In this document: positions 13,080 to 24,600 of the stretch, piece after piece
Numbering within the stretch: the stretch's first letter is position 1
Layout of the letters: each line of letters starts with the position of its first letter
From: Diphasiastrum complanatum
Lineage: Eukaryota; Streptophyta; Lycopodiopsida; Lycopodiales; Lycopodiaceae
Length of the DNA: 64,000 bases
Direction: 5' to 3'
NCBI GenBank assembly: GCA_029204225.1
Contig: CM055099.1
Location: 57,421,982 to 57,485,981, forward strand
Translations under genes and position numbers: made by a program
The notes under the pieces: model-generated
What the model was told of the DNA's origin: nothing
Seen by the model: only the letters and a program-made list of their open reading frames with translations
Database searches by the model: none

Positions 13080-13400
13080 CATTCTCACCGACACCTTCCT
13101 CTCACATCTCAACCGATGCCTTCCTCTCAAATCTCAGCCGACGCCTTCCTCTCACATCTCAACCGACGCCTTCCTCTCAAATATCAGCCGACATCTTCCT
13201 CTCACATCTCAACCGATGCCTTCCTCTCAAATCTCAACCGACACCTTCCTCTCAAATCTCAGCCGATGCCTTCCTCTCGCATCTCAACCGATGCTTCCTC
13301 TCACATCTCAACCGATGCCTTCCTCTCAAATCTCAGGCGATGCCTTTCATCAAATCTCAACCGACACCCCTTAACCCTCTCTGAAATCTCAACCGACACC
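13080..13400 (+). repeat. Leader minisatellite 2, about 12 units of 25 bp
   Basis: Tandem units close to ATCTCAACCGATGCC followed by TTCCTCTCAA/C. There are about a dozen copies and the last ones are shortened. The first 15 bases match the core of the array at 6,982-7,465. It ends about 35 bases before the ATG of the reading frame at 13,436, the same placement as minisatellite 1 relative to gag. Two open frames run through it only because the unit lacks stops; a 25-bp unit cannot keep one protein frame. Confidence 0.92.
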
Positions 13401-13435
13401 CTTTTTTCAGAACCCAGTTTTCCAATTTTTTCATC

Positions 13436-14074
13436 ATGTCTACCAACCTCGGCTCCAGTTTTGATGATTCTGATGCCAATAAGCTTGACATCCAATTGTC
13501 CAAATTGGATATTACTGAGATGCAAAATTGGTACCAGCAGGCAGAGTCCTTCTTTAAAGCAATTGAGTTTCAGATTCATGTCTTGACGGGGTATCAAAGC
13601 CTGTACCTGGTGCATATGATATATGAAAACTATAATGCTACAACAAGATCGTGCCAGCTAATAGTTCCCCCTATGAGGAACTATGTTTATAGCCTATCAT
13701 TTGCGTCGGCCGACTTGCAACCCTTTGGGTTCCCGCGAGGATCAAATGTTGTCACCAGGACACTTCAAAAGATCGAGCAGATAACATACTTCAAATACAT
13801 TGATCCTTCCATGGACAAGTGGAAGAACAAGGACGGGTACATAGTTGAGGCGATCAATGATCAACCACTACAAACTACATGTGCATACTTGACCAAGTGC
13901 ACACAACGACCAAGAACCAAGCTGCAGAGGGTACCCATGTCCCTGTTCCACATGATGGCAGATTCACGACTGCATGCTCAGAACCTCTATGATTGGGCAC
14001 ATTTTTCTTCGAATTGCCTTCATGAGTGCCTTAAGAACAAGCAGCCACTAACCGTACTGGGATATCTTAGATAG
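13436..14074 (+). CDS. Unrecognised 212-residue protein, first part of 'ORF X'
   Basis: ATG at 13,436, right after the minisatellite; uninterrupted to a TAG at 14,072-14,074. The product is of ordinary globular composition and looks genuinely coding. It has an acidic N-terminal helix-like stretch (SKLDITEMQNWYQQAESFF), a hydrophobic middle, and a C-terminal MADSRLHAQNLYDWAHFSS stretch with several W, C and H residues. No catalytic motif, zinc knuckle, signal peptide or membrane segment is visible. I do not recognise the family. Its place behind an LTR-element-style leader repeat suggests it is the first protein of a retroelement or mobile unit, as gag would be; that is inference. What follows (linker, coiled coil) may be the rest of the same protein. 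Confidence 0.55.
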   Translation: MSTNLGSSFDDSDANKLDIQLSKLDITEMQNWYQQAESFFKAIEFQIHVLTGYQSLYLVHMIYENYNATTRSCQLIVPPMRNYVYSLSFASADLQPFGFPRGSNVVTRTLQKIEQITYFKYIDPSMDKWKNKDGYIVEAINDQPLQTTCAYLTKCTQRPRTKLQRVPMSLFHMMADSRLHAQNLYDWAHFSSNCLHECLKNKQPLTVLGYLR

Positions 14075-14128
14075 ATATCACTCTTCAACAAGTACAGAAC
14101 GGGCCAAAGCTTCAACAGCACCTGCAGC

Positions 14129-14902
14129 TTGCGGACAAGGCATGGGACATTTCCATTGCGTCAACAAAGTCCAAGCGTTCACGCTCACGGGCTACTTCAC
14201 CATCGGGATCCCAACCTAAAAGGGTCAACACCAGTATTCTCCCTTTGGTACATAAGCAAAGAAGCCCACAACCAGACCCAAAAGCAGCCGCAACCTCCGA
14301 AGCTCAAGAGGCCGATACCTCCAAGGCCCAGTTGCCAGACACAAGGCAACAAAGGATGCAAAGAAAGCTTCAAACTAGGAGGACATCCCCAATTGGATCA
14401 GCATCAAACAGCTCAGCTTCCGATGATGGAAGCTCAAGTATAGCCTCGCAACAACACTCATCACCCTCACACACATCATCGACGGGAGTGATGGAACAAC
14501 TACATCTATACTAGCACCTGACACGACAACATCTCAAGTCACTGGTCAACCAGACAAGGTCACCACCCCACCCACATTGATTACCACGCCAACGCCACCG
14601 ACATCACCACACGCACAAGTTTTTTTTGGGGGGGGATGTCTAGTCCCCAAGACACGGAAGTAGCCAAGCAACCACAAGACCAACAACCATAGGCCCAACA
14701 AGTCCACACATTGGACACGTTGCAATATTTTGATGTTGCGGACCTTATGGAAATAAGTGATCACGAGCTAGAGAAGGTGGAGCAGCCAGGAAGAAGTCTG
14801 ACCACTCCAATACCCACCACCACCACCACCACCACAAGAACTCCCGCTATTATTAACATCATCCCTCCACTCCCTCCACCTCCATCTTTAGTTCTGACAT
14901 AA
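14129..14902 (+). pseudogene. Low-complexity linker of ORF X, frame-shifted
   Basis: Short overlapping frames (14,129-14,443; 14,245-14,514; 14,711-14,902) rich in P, S, T, Q and K, including a run of threonines at about 14,812-14,835 and a proline run just after. A G run at 14,631-14,638 (GGGGGGGG) is a likely site of frame slippage. Composition suits a disordered linker between the globular part at 13,436 and the coiled coil at 14,992. I infer one ancestral frame broken by small indels. Confidence 0.45.
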
Positions 14903-14991
14903 CGTCTATTTTTTGGTTTAGCCTCACCATCCCACACTCATGATCAGTACCCAACCCTCACTAAAACTAAGAAGCTCACCGAAGCAGCCAA

Positions 14992-15531
14992 ATGCTCAAT
15001 GATCGGCCTATCCGAAGCGAGCTACCATATGCATTGGTTGGTAAGCCAGTATCAAATGCTCGAGAACAAGTCCAGCACCAAGACCAAGAAATTACGCATC
15101 ATCAGAGACTAGCCAAAGAGAAAGAAAAAGAGACAGTGGAAATTAGATCAATGATGGTCGAACAGAAGACCACTCTGGAAGAGGTCCAACAGCAACTGAA
15201 GCACCAGATGGTCCAGATCGACCAAGTACGAGACGGATCATCGGGTGCAATGACAATCGATGCCCCTCTAGTCAAGCCCAAGGATATACAATTTCAGGCC
15301 CCACATGCCTCAGCCATCCGGATGGAAAAGTACGTGCGGCTGATCCAAGAACGGGAAGCCGAGAAAAAGAATTTTGAAAATATTGTGGCCAAGCAAGAAA
15401 AGATCATTCTGGAGTCCCAAAAGCAACTAGAAGACACAATGAAGGCCCTACAGCAAGTCTTGGACAAGGTGAACCAATTGTGGGACATGATGTGCAAGGC
15501 CCAAGCAAGCACTCATTCAAAGAAGCCATAG
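14992..15531 (+). CDS. Coiled-coil protein, last part of 'ORF X'
   Basis: 179 codons ending at a TAG. Two long charged heptad-like segments are visible: one rich in E, K and Q from about residue 25 to 75, and a second from about 105 to 165 (MEKYVRLIQEREAEKKNFEN, then further K/E/Q/L helices). A proline-containing gap (about 82-100) lies between them. No enzyme motif, zinc finger or membrane segment. The family is unknown to me. It follows the low-complexity linker on the same strand and probably forms the C-terminal half of the protein that begins at 13,436, perhaps for self-assembly. It could instead be a separate small protein. Confidence 0.5.
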   Translation: MLNDRPIRSELPYALVGKPVSNAREQVQHQDQEITHHQRLAKEKEKETVEIRSMMVEQKTTLEEVQQQLKHQMVQIDQVRDGSSGAMTIDAPLVKPKDIQFQAPHASAIRMEKYVRLIQEREAEKKNFENIVAKQEKIILESQKQLEDTMKALQQVLDKVNQLWDMMCKAQASTHSKKP

Positions 15532-17184
15532 GACGATGATGGGAATGATGGAGCCAGAAATAAAGATGGGCGAACCCAACCATTAGATGGTAACTCGAGA
15601 TCGGGTAGCCAGAGAGCCGAAGCTGCTTCTAGAACTTTTCCCTGACCCCCTCCCACTTTTAACCCCTCCTACTCCGCTTTTAATTTTTTCGAAACATTCA
15701 TTCCAACTTACCCTATTTTTTCATCTTCCCTCTCTCCACCACCTCCTAGCAAAATAATGGGCCCATCAAAAGATCTAGCTGACACATACAAAGCCCGACG
15801 GGACAAGTTCCTTCAACAACTCCACCCCTCCGTGCGGCGTATAATTTATTAAACCCTTACCCAACTAGTGCTTGAAATAGAAACGAACTAACTAAGATGA
15901 CAAAATACAAAACCTTATTAAGGCTTACCCAACTAACAATGTGATTAAACTAAATCCTAGATTAACACCCAAAGGGAATTAGAATGGAAGATTGCGGCTA
16001 ACTAATAATCAATCAACAGAATACATGCCACAATACAAACCAATGAGAAGGAGACAAGAGGAGGTCTGAGCACCTTCCCTCAAGCTATGCACCTTCCCAA
16101 AGGGAACACAAATGAAATAGAGAGATAATCTCAAAAATAGAGAACTCGATAGCTTAATCTCAAAAGTGTTATTTACAAGGCAAATACTTCTCCTTTTATG
16201 GCAAGGAGGGTCTTCCATAAGTATCCACTAACTTATGGGACTAATCTATTTTTAGCCTTTCTAGAACTTCTAACTTAGGATGTAGAGCTTCAAAAGTTCT
16301 TTAACTTAGGAAAACTTAAGACAAAATATTTCTAATCTTAAGTTTCCTAAGTCTAAGTTCTAAATCTAAGTTTAAGCTATTTTATTGTTTTCAAGCTTCT
16401 ATTCACGGGCTTACAAACACATGCCATGGCGGAAGTTTATTAACAGACACTTGTACGTGGGCTTACAAAATACATGCCACGGAGTTTTATTTCTCTTCTT
16501 TTATTTTTTTGTGTTAGCACAAATGCTAAGAGATGCTAACATTTTGGTAAAAATAGAATAGAGAATGATTAGACTACTAGATCCAATCGAAAGTCACATG
16601 TAATGTAAAATCTTTTGAAATGAGTCAAACTCTCAAAAATAGAGTGACCATTTACATTTTTTTTCCACAATGTGTTTTTTTGAAATTCACAAAAGTATAT
16701 ATGAAAATATGTATTTCGACCAGAAGAATTAGTACACCATGCCAAAATGATCAAACTTTTAAATAAACCCAAAAATAGAAGATGTCTATAATGTGAAAAA
16801 ATACTTAAATATTTATGGTTTTTTAGTAGTCTAAAGAAGCTTTTTGAAAATAACTCATAAAACACATTCGAGATTGCTTAATATGCTAAATCCATAAAAT
16901 TTTGAAAATGCCCAAAATACTTTTTATATTATTTTTTTTACAATTCAGATTTCAAGGAGTTTCACCAATTCCTCTAAACTCAGTGCTTGATATATTGTCA
17001 AGGCTCTTTCTTTTAGCTAATAAATTTGATGGCTCATCTTTTCATCAGAGTCTACTAGAAAATTCTCATCTGAGTCAACATCCAATGTTGGCAAAAAATT
17101 GTGCATTGTGTGCTTTGCTTCATTGTTGTTGAGTTGAAGACAATGGTTGTGCATTTAGCCCTAGATTTCTTGCAAAATAGATAT
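15532..17184. other. Unassigned AT-rich stretch
   Basis: No gene that I can support. 16,240-16,390 repeats words of the type AACTTAGG/CCTAAGTT, which gives weak inverted structure. The right end (about 17,000-17,180) may be the decayed front of the Copia fragment that follows, but no motif is clear. Confidence 0.4.
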
Positions 17185-17522
17185 TGTTGACTTTTGTGAT
17201 TGAGATTCCAGTGCCACTCAACATATGACCAGTCTCATTGGTTGTTTCGAGTCCTATACACCTTACAGTATCAACAAATATGTTCACCTTGGCGATAATA
17301 GCACACAAGCTATTAAAGGTGAAGATATTGTAAGATTAAGCTTTGCAAATGATCAATCTAAGCTACTTTCTAAAGTCCTGTGTATGTACCAAACTTATCT
17401 ACAAATCTACTCTCTGTACAGATCTGGGACCCAAACAATGGTGGAGAGTATATCTGTACTGAGTTTAAGGAGTACTGCCAGAGCCAAGGCATTGAGCAAC
17501 AATTTATCACTCCTTACAGTCT
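17185..17522 (+). pseudogene. Copia protease and integrase fragments
   Basis: Around 17,205-17,345 the frame reads like the Copia protease region (SSATQHMTSLIGCF, then VHLGDNSTQAIKGEDIVRLSF, where DSGATQHMT is usual). About 60 bases on, another frame gives an integrase piece (GGEYICTEFKEYCQSQGIEQ, then QFITPYS) around 17,432-17,517. The gag-pre-integrase and most of the catalytic core are missing, so there is an internal deletion. The piece is cut off exactly where the LTR at 17,523 begins, which suggests the LTR inserted into it. Confidence 0.75.
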
Positions 17523-18533
17523 TGTTGGCTGATTCTGACGCATCCCCAAGATACTCGGACAAAGTAACTCAAGAGCACCTCTCACCTTAGACCGAGGAGG
17601 TCTTTGAGAAGACGAGACCAACGAAGATTGAGAGCCGAGTATGAGAGCCGAGAAATACTAGCTAGGAAAGATATGCAAGAACTGTGTAAGCCTCATGGTG
17701 AATCCCGAAAGATGGAATGACCATGTAGGAACTAGTATTTCTAAGCAAATGTAATAAGTGCAAGTAGACCCCTCTTAAAGAAAGTAGAGTGAGCTACTTT
17801 TTGATGGTGACCTCTAGTGGAGAGCATTATTCCACTTGTAATTTGTGAAATGTGGAAATTCCACTAGGATGCCACCTAAGGAGCTCTCTTGCTTATTTAA
17901 GGAACTCTCTCTTTGCAAAGAGAGCTTTTTGTGAATTCTATCAACTCCATGCTGAATTGAGAAGAGCCTTCACGAGTTTGGTGCATCCATTGAGCTCCTT
18001 GATCATACTTGTTTCTTGAGTTATGCATTTATGATCTTGCCCTTCCCTCCTTTTGTGTGTGGTTGTGGATTAGATTTGCTGCTTTCCTAGAGTGGATTAG
18101 CTTCTTTTCTTGTTTGTGGATTAATGTAGGAACCAGCATTCTGGTAAACTAAATATGCTGGATCTATGGTGTAAATCTTGCATATTCTCTGACAATCCAG
18201 ATCTTGATGTTCTTGGGATGTCCAAGAATCAATAGACTAGTTGGTTCTTGATTCTTGGACTTCTAACATGCTGTGAATTAGTTCTTGCTTCTTGTTTTGT
18301 CAATATATGCAAGTGTAGCTCAGTTTAGTAATCAGTAGTACCTGACTACCCTTTGGAGGATTGTAGGAGTGTTTCAGCTAGCAGTGCCCAGCAAACGCAT
18401 CTGAACTCCATCTGAATCTCGAAAGAGAGTCACGAATGTTTCGTGAATTTTCTTCTCACGATTCTCATCATTCGTATCGGAGCACCGCTCGACTCCCATC
18501 ATGCGTGCGCGTTATATAAATATTTTCACAGAC
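17523..18533 (+). mobile_element. Second copy of LTR family 1, solo or truncated
   Basis: Begins TGTTGGCTGATTC and aligns with 5,513-6,300. Shared blocks include the GAGAGCCGAG..GAGAGC and ACCATGTAGGA words, TTTTTGATGGTGACCTCTAGTGG, the TATTTAAGG box, and GTGGATTAATGTAGGAA..CAGCATTC. The right end is uncertain; a CA near 18,533 (TTTCACAGACA) is a guess. No primer-binding site follows and no internal region of the family is attached, so it is a solo or truncated LTR. The 5-bp flank on the left (AGTCT) has no match at the presumed right end. Confidence 0.65.
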
Positions 18534-18973
18534 AATACTTGACAAAACTTCCTTTTTATACAACATGACAAAACAAATATCATATATCAAATTGTCATAT
18601 TTGCAAGACTTCTGTAACACAAAGTATGTAGCAAAAACTCATGGAAAAAATTGAAGAGGAGGGTACACTAACCTGCATCCATCAACACAAAAAACCAAAA
18701 TTAATACAAGGTATCTTCTATGGGAACTGCAACTATCAATGCCTACCCTGATCAATTTTTATCCATGTTACTAGGGAATTGTTCCATAATTGCTACACTA
18801 TAATATGTCAAGTGGTTACAAGACTTACATAACATAAAAGTGTATCATTTTGAGGCACGTACCAACGAGATAACTACTCGTAGGGGAGCACATATGATGG
18901 ACGATATCAGAATGCCATCCTTGGTCAAAGGAAGATAGGCATTGGATTCTAGGAAAGAGAAAAATTGAGCTGC

Positions 18974-19572
18974 TCAACCCTTGAGTTTAAGCTCACCAAT
19001 GGGCAAGCCAAGCGCTTATGATATCAACTCTTGAGTTAGTTGGATCATCGTCACAAGCATACCATCATTTGTTTGGATGGTGAAGGTGGAGGATCCATTT
19101 AAGTTAGTGAATGCTAAGTCAATCCAATTGGGACTCTAGTAGGTAGGGGGAACAAATCCACCATGCCCCATGGCTTGAAGAACCATGATGACAGTTTGGG
19201 TGAGCCATTGGAAATGCTTGAGATTTTTGGACAAGGTGACAGATTAGTGAGAATATTTGACTCTCATGGAGGCTATGGTAGGGGAGATTTCACCCTCCTC
19301 TCATGGACGGTCAAATTCAGTCTTTGAACTTGAACCGAAGGTCCTGATGACGCTGGAGATTTGTCCTTAGGCTTAGGTTGGAATCTAGGTGTGAGGGATG
19401 TTGAGGGCACTAACCTCTTGGGTTGGGATCGGGGTGTGGGAAATGTTGAGGGCACTATCTGGCTAGCTTGGCCAACAAGCTTAATCTTAAGCTTCTTGGG
19501 AGGAGAAGATCCCTAGGGATCTTTGGACAGGACTTTGCATTGGATAGGCTTGTCCGAGGGGTGGTCAAACAT
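18974..19572 (-). pseudogene. Unrecognised minus-strand reading frame, decayed
   Basis: ATG at 19,572. The frame gives MFDHPSDKPIQCKVLSKDP, a stop, then a basic proline-rich part (PPKKLKIKLVGQASQ, and two near-repeats of VPSTFPTPRSQPK) to a stop at 19,273. After a frame change it continues to 18,974 with IDLAFTNLNGSSTFTIQTND and ALGLPIGELKLKG and three more stops. Codon-like continuity over 600 bases argues it was once coding. I do not recognise it. A degenerate minisatellite lies just upstream on this strand, the arrangement also seen at 6.98 and 13.08 kb, so it may be the first protein of another retroelement. Confidence 0.45.
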
Positions 19573-19689
19573 GGTTGGTTTGGTTGTTTGTAGGTTGGAA
19601 TGGAATGGATGGGTGTACAGGTAAGAAGGTGGAAACAAGGTAAAGATGGTAAGGATAGACAATTAAGGATAAAGATAAATAGTGGCGAG

Positions 19690-19862
19690 TGTTGTTTCAC
19701 ATTAGGCGAGTGTATATGAGAGCTCACGAGTATTTTGGGTAGAAGGCAAGTGTTTTTTATTGAAGATGAGTTTTGTGGAGAGATTATGAGTGTTCAGTGG
19801 TGAACACAAGTGTTTGGTAGAGTAGGCAAGTGTTTGGGCTGAGAAGGCAAGTGTTCGGTAAA
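19690..19862 (-). repeat. Leader minisatellite 3, degenerate
   Basis: About six loose units of 25-30 bp built on AGGCAAGTGTT(T/C)GG on the + strand (CCRAACACTTGCCT on the minus strand). On the minus strand it lies about 120 bases upstream of the ATG at 19,572. Units are much diverged, so period and copy number are approximate. Confidence 0.6.
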
Positions 19863-20099
19863 AAAGTACTAAAAATTGAAATACAAAGTTTTTGGTAGAT
19901 TTTATTGAGGGAAAGAGTTTTGAAGGGTTCAGGCCGGATCAAACACAAAAACATGTATCAAACAGTAACAAAAACATTGAAAAATGAGGAGAACAAAGAT
20001 CAAAATAAAGCTTTTATTTAAAATTTAAAAAAGCTTGAAAAACCCTAAAAAAATGAATAGAGATCTTAGTTTATTAGTGAACTCGGCATAGAGTTCTCC

Positions 20100-21017
20100 C
20101 ACATCGAGTGAATGCCCATTCTTGTCAGAAAATGGCTGTTATTAAAAGAGACAATTCCTCGATGCATGAATCTACGTCTACCGGATTTGAACTACTGTTA
20201 ATAATCAACAATGGTTCTACTTGATCCGAGCTTCAAAGTTGCAAGGATCGATATAATCGATTCTATAAACATGCACAAATTCAATAAGATGCGATGCGAA
20301 GGCATGAATAAATCAACTAAACAAGCCAGAACTAGAACATCATAATCAACACTAACTATCAGTCACAAGAACGATTCAATCTACAAATTTTGTAATTTGC
20401 ATGTAACCGATCAGACAAAACGAAAATAAATCAATTGACGTGACACTAACATGACTCTGTTTACTAGAAATCATAAGATTGAGTTTTAAATATGTGTACA
20501 GTCTGAATGCATACATATGCGCGATCTTCTTGAGACAATACTCTAGAAATAGAGAGGAGGATCTAATAATTGCACTCTAATTGAATGTTTGATCGATTTT
20601 TATTTGATTCATGGATGAACCTTTACACTGATATGCTATTGAATATTTGTACATGGTAGTAGTACAACTACAAGAATGCTTAATGGATAGATTCACAATC
20701 TAGATTAAGACACTGCATGCTATTCCGTTGGAGATTCTGCAAAAATCACGAAAGCATGAAGATACATGGTCGACTCAACAGTCAATAATCAGATCAATAA
20801 TAGCTTCGACAATTGTCGATTCGAGTGTCTTTGATGGGTTTGACAAATGTTGATCAAAATGAATTTGACGATTTGTCAACTCGAAATAGGTCAAGCTGAT
20901 ACATGTTTACAATTTCTATGCATTTCTACGGAGCATGCGACTATACAAGTATTTCAAACAAATGAATGGATCTAGACTAGTTGTGAGATAATGGATGGAG
21001 AGGATAGCAATCCAACA
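20100..21017 (-). mobile_element. Copia 3' LTR, minus strand (left end uncertain)
   Basis: On the minus strand an LTR begins TGTTGGATTGC at 21,017, directly after a G-rich polypurine tract (21,018-21,030) and the tail of a Copia RNase H. The TGTTGGA start is shared with the Copia LTRs at 28,724 and 30,214. The other end could not be fixed; 20,100 is only the approximate limit of the same AT-rich composition. Confidence 0.5.
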
Positions 21018-21187
21018 CCCCCCCCTTTATTTGGATCTTTGAATGCCTTGATTTTCAAATTCAAGATAGCACAGAAACCCTTGTGTGCCTCCTGAATTAA
21101 TCCTTTTGTAAATATATCGCTATAATTTTTTCTTAAAAGAGGATGCTTAGCCATGAGATAAAGCAAAACACAATAAAAATCTCCCAA
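21018..21187 (-). pseudogene. Copia RNase H C-terminus with polypurine tract
   Basis: The minus-strand frame ends DIFTKGLIQEAHKGFCAILN, then LKIKAFKDPNKGG, the usual end of a Copia polyprotein where DIFTKGL marks the RNase H tail. The AAAGGGGGGGG tract at the end both codes the last residues and serves as the polypurine tract before the LTR. Only about 40 residues survive; the rest of the element upstream on this strand is absent. Confidence 0.75.
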
Positions 21188-21409
21188 GAAATTTCAAGAA
21201 TCTGCAGCAATAGCTGTGGGAAAATAGTAGTTTTTATACTCAACAGCTTGTTGCATGCATAAAGAATCTGAACTGTGAAAGAAAACATCAAGGGAATGGC
21301 TATTCTACATCCAAAACCGCGCCTAGCAGGGCGCCCTCCTTACAACTGGATACATGCACAAAATCGGAGAGGAATGGAGAGGGAATCGCATCTCAAGCCT
21401 CTCTAAGGC

Positions 21410-21538
<129 letters not shown>

Positions 21539-21639
21539 GCCTCTCCCTCTCTTCTTTCTCTGTTCTCGGCTAGCAGGGTGTCGGCCGAGAGTAGAATTTT
21601 TCTTTTTAGAAAGTGCGCGCGCGCGGGGGGGGTGGGGGG

Positions 21640-24600
21640 GGTGTAAGATAACTTTTAGTTAAACTTAAAGGTTATTTAAGTTTTTCTGGAGGGGAAGGCA
21701 GGGTAGGTGGGAGGAGGGGTAGGCTTGGAACCTGGGTTTTTTTAGTTTTTAGTTTTTAGTTTTTTTTTGGCAAAGTTCCATGGGTTTCTTTTAGTCATTT
21801 TAGACTACAAAATTGTGAATGCAGTTAAATCAATTGTTAAAGCATAATGGCTTAAAATCTGTGTGAAAAGATTTGGATGCATACCTTGGTTTTTTTTGCG
21901 TATTTATTGCATTGGTTCCATTTTACAAAATCATTGCTATAAACTCTTTAAGCAAGTTATTGTCCATTAAAAACTACGCTTATAGCCGAAATGACTGTAA
22001 CCGAACGTAAAATTTTTTAGTTTTTGTTTGCAAATGGTGGAAATGAAATTCTTGTAAGGGGTGGCAAATAAACATTCGCCTGACATCACTTGAACCACGA
22101 TGTGTAGGAATTTCATTAGGGCAATAAATAGAAAAAAACTTAATGCAAAATCTATTCAACAATTAGCCATTGTGATTTACAACTTGGGCTAACAACCAAA
22201 AATTTTATTTCGGTGATTGAAAATCCCAAAGTTGACTATGACTGGATAAACCGTTGGTCGCTGCACAACGTCCCAGAATAAAAAAGTGAATTTCGTCAGT
22301 TTTTTGCTTTGGGTAAGACCTCCTCATGGTGGAGAACGCAACCCATAAAATTGTGATTGGACTGAATTCCTGATGGAATTCCGTAAGACTTTTTCACAAT
22401 TGACGAATTTTATTCGCTTTATTAACTGCTATGGGCAATCAAGAACATGAGTTCTTGGATTTCTTTTTTTGACCAAGTGTCGTTTTTTTGGAATCAGACA
22501 TGGACAAAAATGGCCCAGAAGCCTAGGATGGAAAAACTAAAATGGAACGAAAAAGTTGTTTCTTGATGTGCTTGAAGCCGTGGGCATACCAACACTATTT
22601 GTTAAGGACAAGAAAAAGCCGGTTCATTCTTCCCCATATCTAAATTTGTCACTGTGAATCTTACGATGACCGTAAAGATTATGAAAAGGAGCGAAAAAAT
22701 GTATGATTTGTAATTGTTTTATGAAGTTGGATTTTGTTAATAATTCTCGAGAACTTCATATAATTGAGCTATTTTTTGACACTTTGATCAGGAAGTGGAG
22801 GGTCTTTGTGGAGGAAAAACCTATGGTATGGGACGCAGGTGAGTCCAAAATGAAGATCTGAAACTAACTGGATCAGTTGACCATAGTATGGCCGTAAATC
22901 TTAGAGATGCCAAATATTATCGATCATAAAACGTGTGTTTTGTCGAAAATTTGAGATATTAGTCATGACCCCTTTTTTAGGATATCTCAAATTTACAAAA
23001 CTGGAAACCCAATAAGCTATTTTTTTATAAAGAATATGTTGGTGAATTTCTTAACACATTAATTAACCCAATTTTTTGGAAGGTAATTTTGATTCCCCGT
23101 TGACCTAACGATATCACAGAAATGGTTATAAAACTGTTTTCTAAAATTGTTTTCTCTACTTGAATCCTCAAGAAATCCTTATCTGAGTTACTGGTTAATT
23201 CTCAAGCTTGGTAACCAAGAAGATTTTTGGTTTAGTCACTATGTTGGGACATCATTGGTATTTGCTTACAATGATGCAACACTTCTTTTGGCTTTTAAGA
23301 TTTTCTCAAATCTCTTCTTAGACTCTTCTCCTGGGCAAATCTCAAATGATCTGCACCCCTTGGAAACTCGAGGCGTTTCCTGTTAAAAACGGGAGAAGTA
23401 GGAAGAAAAGAGAATTATCAAAGAGAAACATCGGTCAAAGATTCAAGGAGGAATCTGTTATATCGATGATGGACCTGTTTCATAAACGATAGGATATTTA
23501 AATATTACAGAAATCCTTTATGGATTATAGTACATATCTGGTCTAAAAGTTTAAGAGGGAGAAATTTAGAAAGTACTCTTGCGGTAGAAAAGTGGCTGAT
23601 AACAAGTCCGATAGATTTGTGTCAGAACTTGGTAATTCTATTGCAAAATGGGGGTCTGTTAAAACCTGTTCCTTGCTGAAAATAGTCGACTTGGTCTTAG
23701 TATGGACTAAAATCCATGGGTTGATGCAAGGAAGGAAATTCATGCTAGCAATATATTCTTTTGAGTAGTCTCCGGTTGAGATTTTGGATGTGAAATAGCA
23801 CTCTTTGAGAAACATTCTCTCTTAGAGGATAACCAAGTTACATGATTCTTGGTTATGAAAGTGTTGTGTACAGATCAGGAGTTATCTGTAGAGATATGCT
23901 ATGTAGTGAATCTTTGTGGGATCAGTAAACCTTTTGTACAAACTATTAATCATGTGGATCTACAAAATATTCCGTAAACTAAGTTTATTTGCATGCATAA
24001 ACTATTTGTTGGTACATAGGCATATTGATGAGAATTGTGTTGAGACAATTTCTCGCTGGGTTATAGTAATTTCTCATTGAGAATTGCTTATTGACCTAAA
24101 ATTGATTTAGAATTTGATTAAATGGGGTGTTTTGATACCACACCGAGACATTTAAATATTCTCTAAATCCGATACAACTAACCGTGTCAGAAGCGCTACT
24201 TCTGAGTTAGTTGCTGGAAATCAACAATACAATCTTACTTATGGATATTGTTGTTGAGATGTATTGCTTATAAGTCAGAACGTCTATGAGTCATTTTGGA
24301 TTTTACTGATGGGTGTGCATAGAATGCATAAAAACTTTTTGGGACTTATCTTGTCCCATTCTGAAAGGATGGAATGTTATCCTGGAAGACTCATGAGAGT
24401 TGGATAGTTGTTTGCCAAAAGTTAGAACTTCTCGTAATGAGGTTCCAGTAAATCTTAAGTTATTCTAGATTAGAACTTAAAAATCTAAATGTATTCTAGA
24501 TTGGGACCCTAACTTTGGAATGACAATTTGTGCCATGTCTAAAGTAAGGGCGTTTTTTAGATTACAATCCTTATATTGGCACCGTGTGTGAGTTGTAAAA

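Noticed and set aside
12859-13586. Open frames of 171 and 234 codons through the second minisatellite
   Set aside because: The 25-bp unit lacks stops in these frames by composition, and frames shift from unit to unit; no conserved protein content.
5513-18533. A single 13-kb Gypsy with LTRs at 5,513 and 17,523
   Set aside because: The second LTR starts inside a Copia integrase fragment rather than after a polypurine tract, and its flank (AGTCT) does not match the left flank (AGGAC). Treated as two separate copies of one family.
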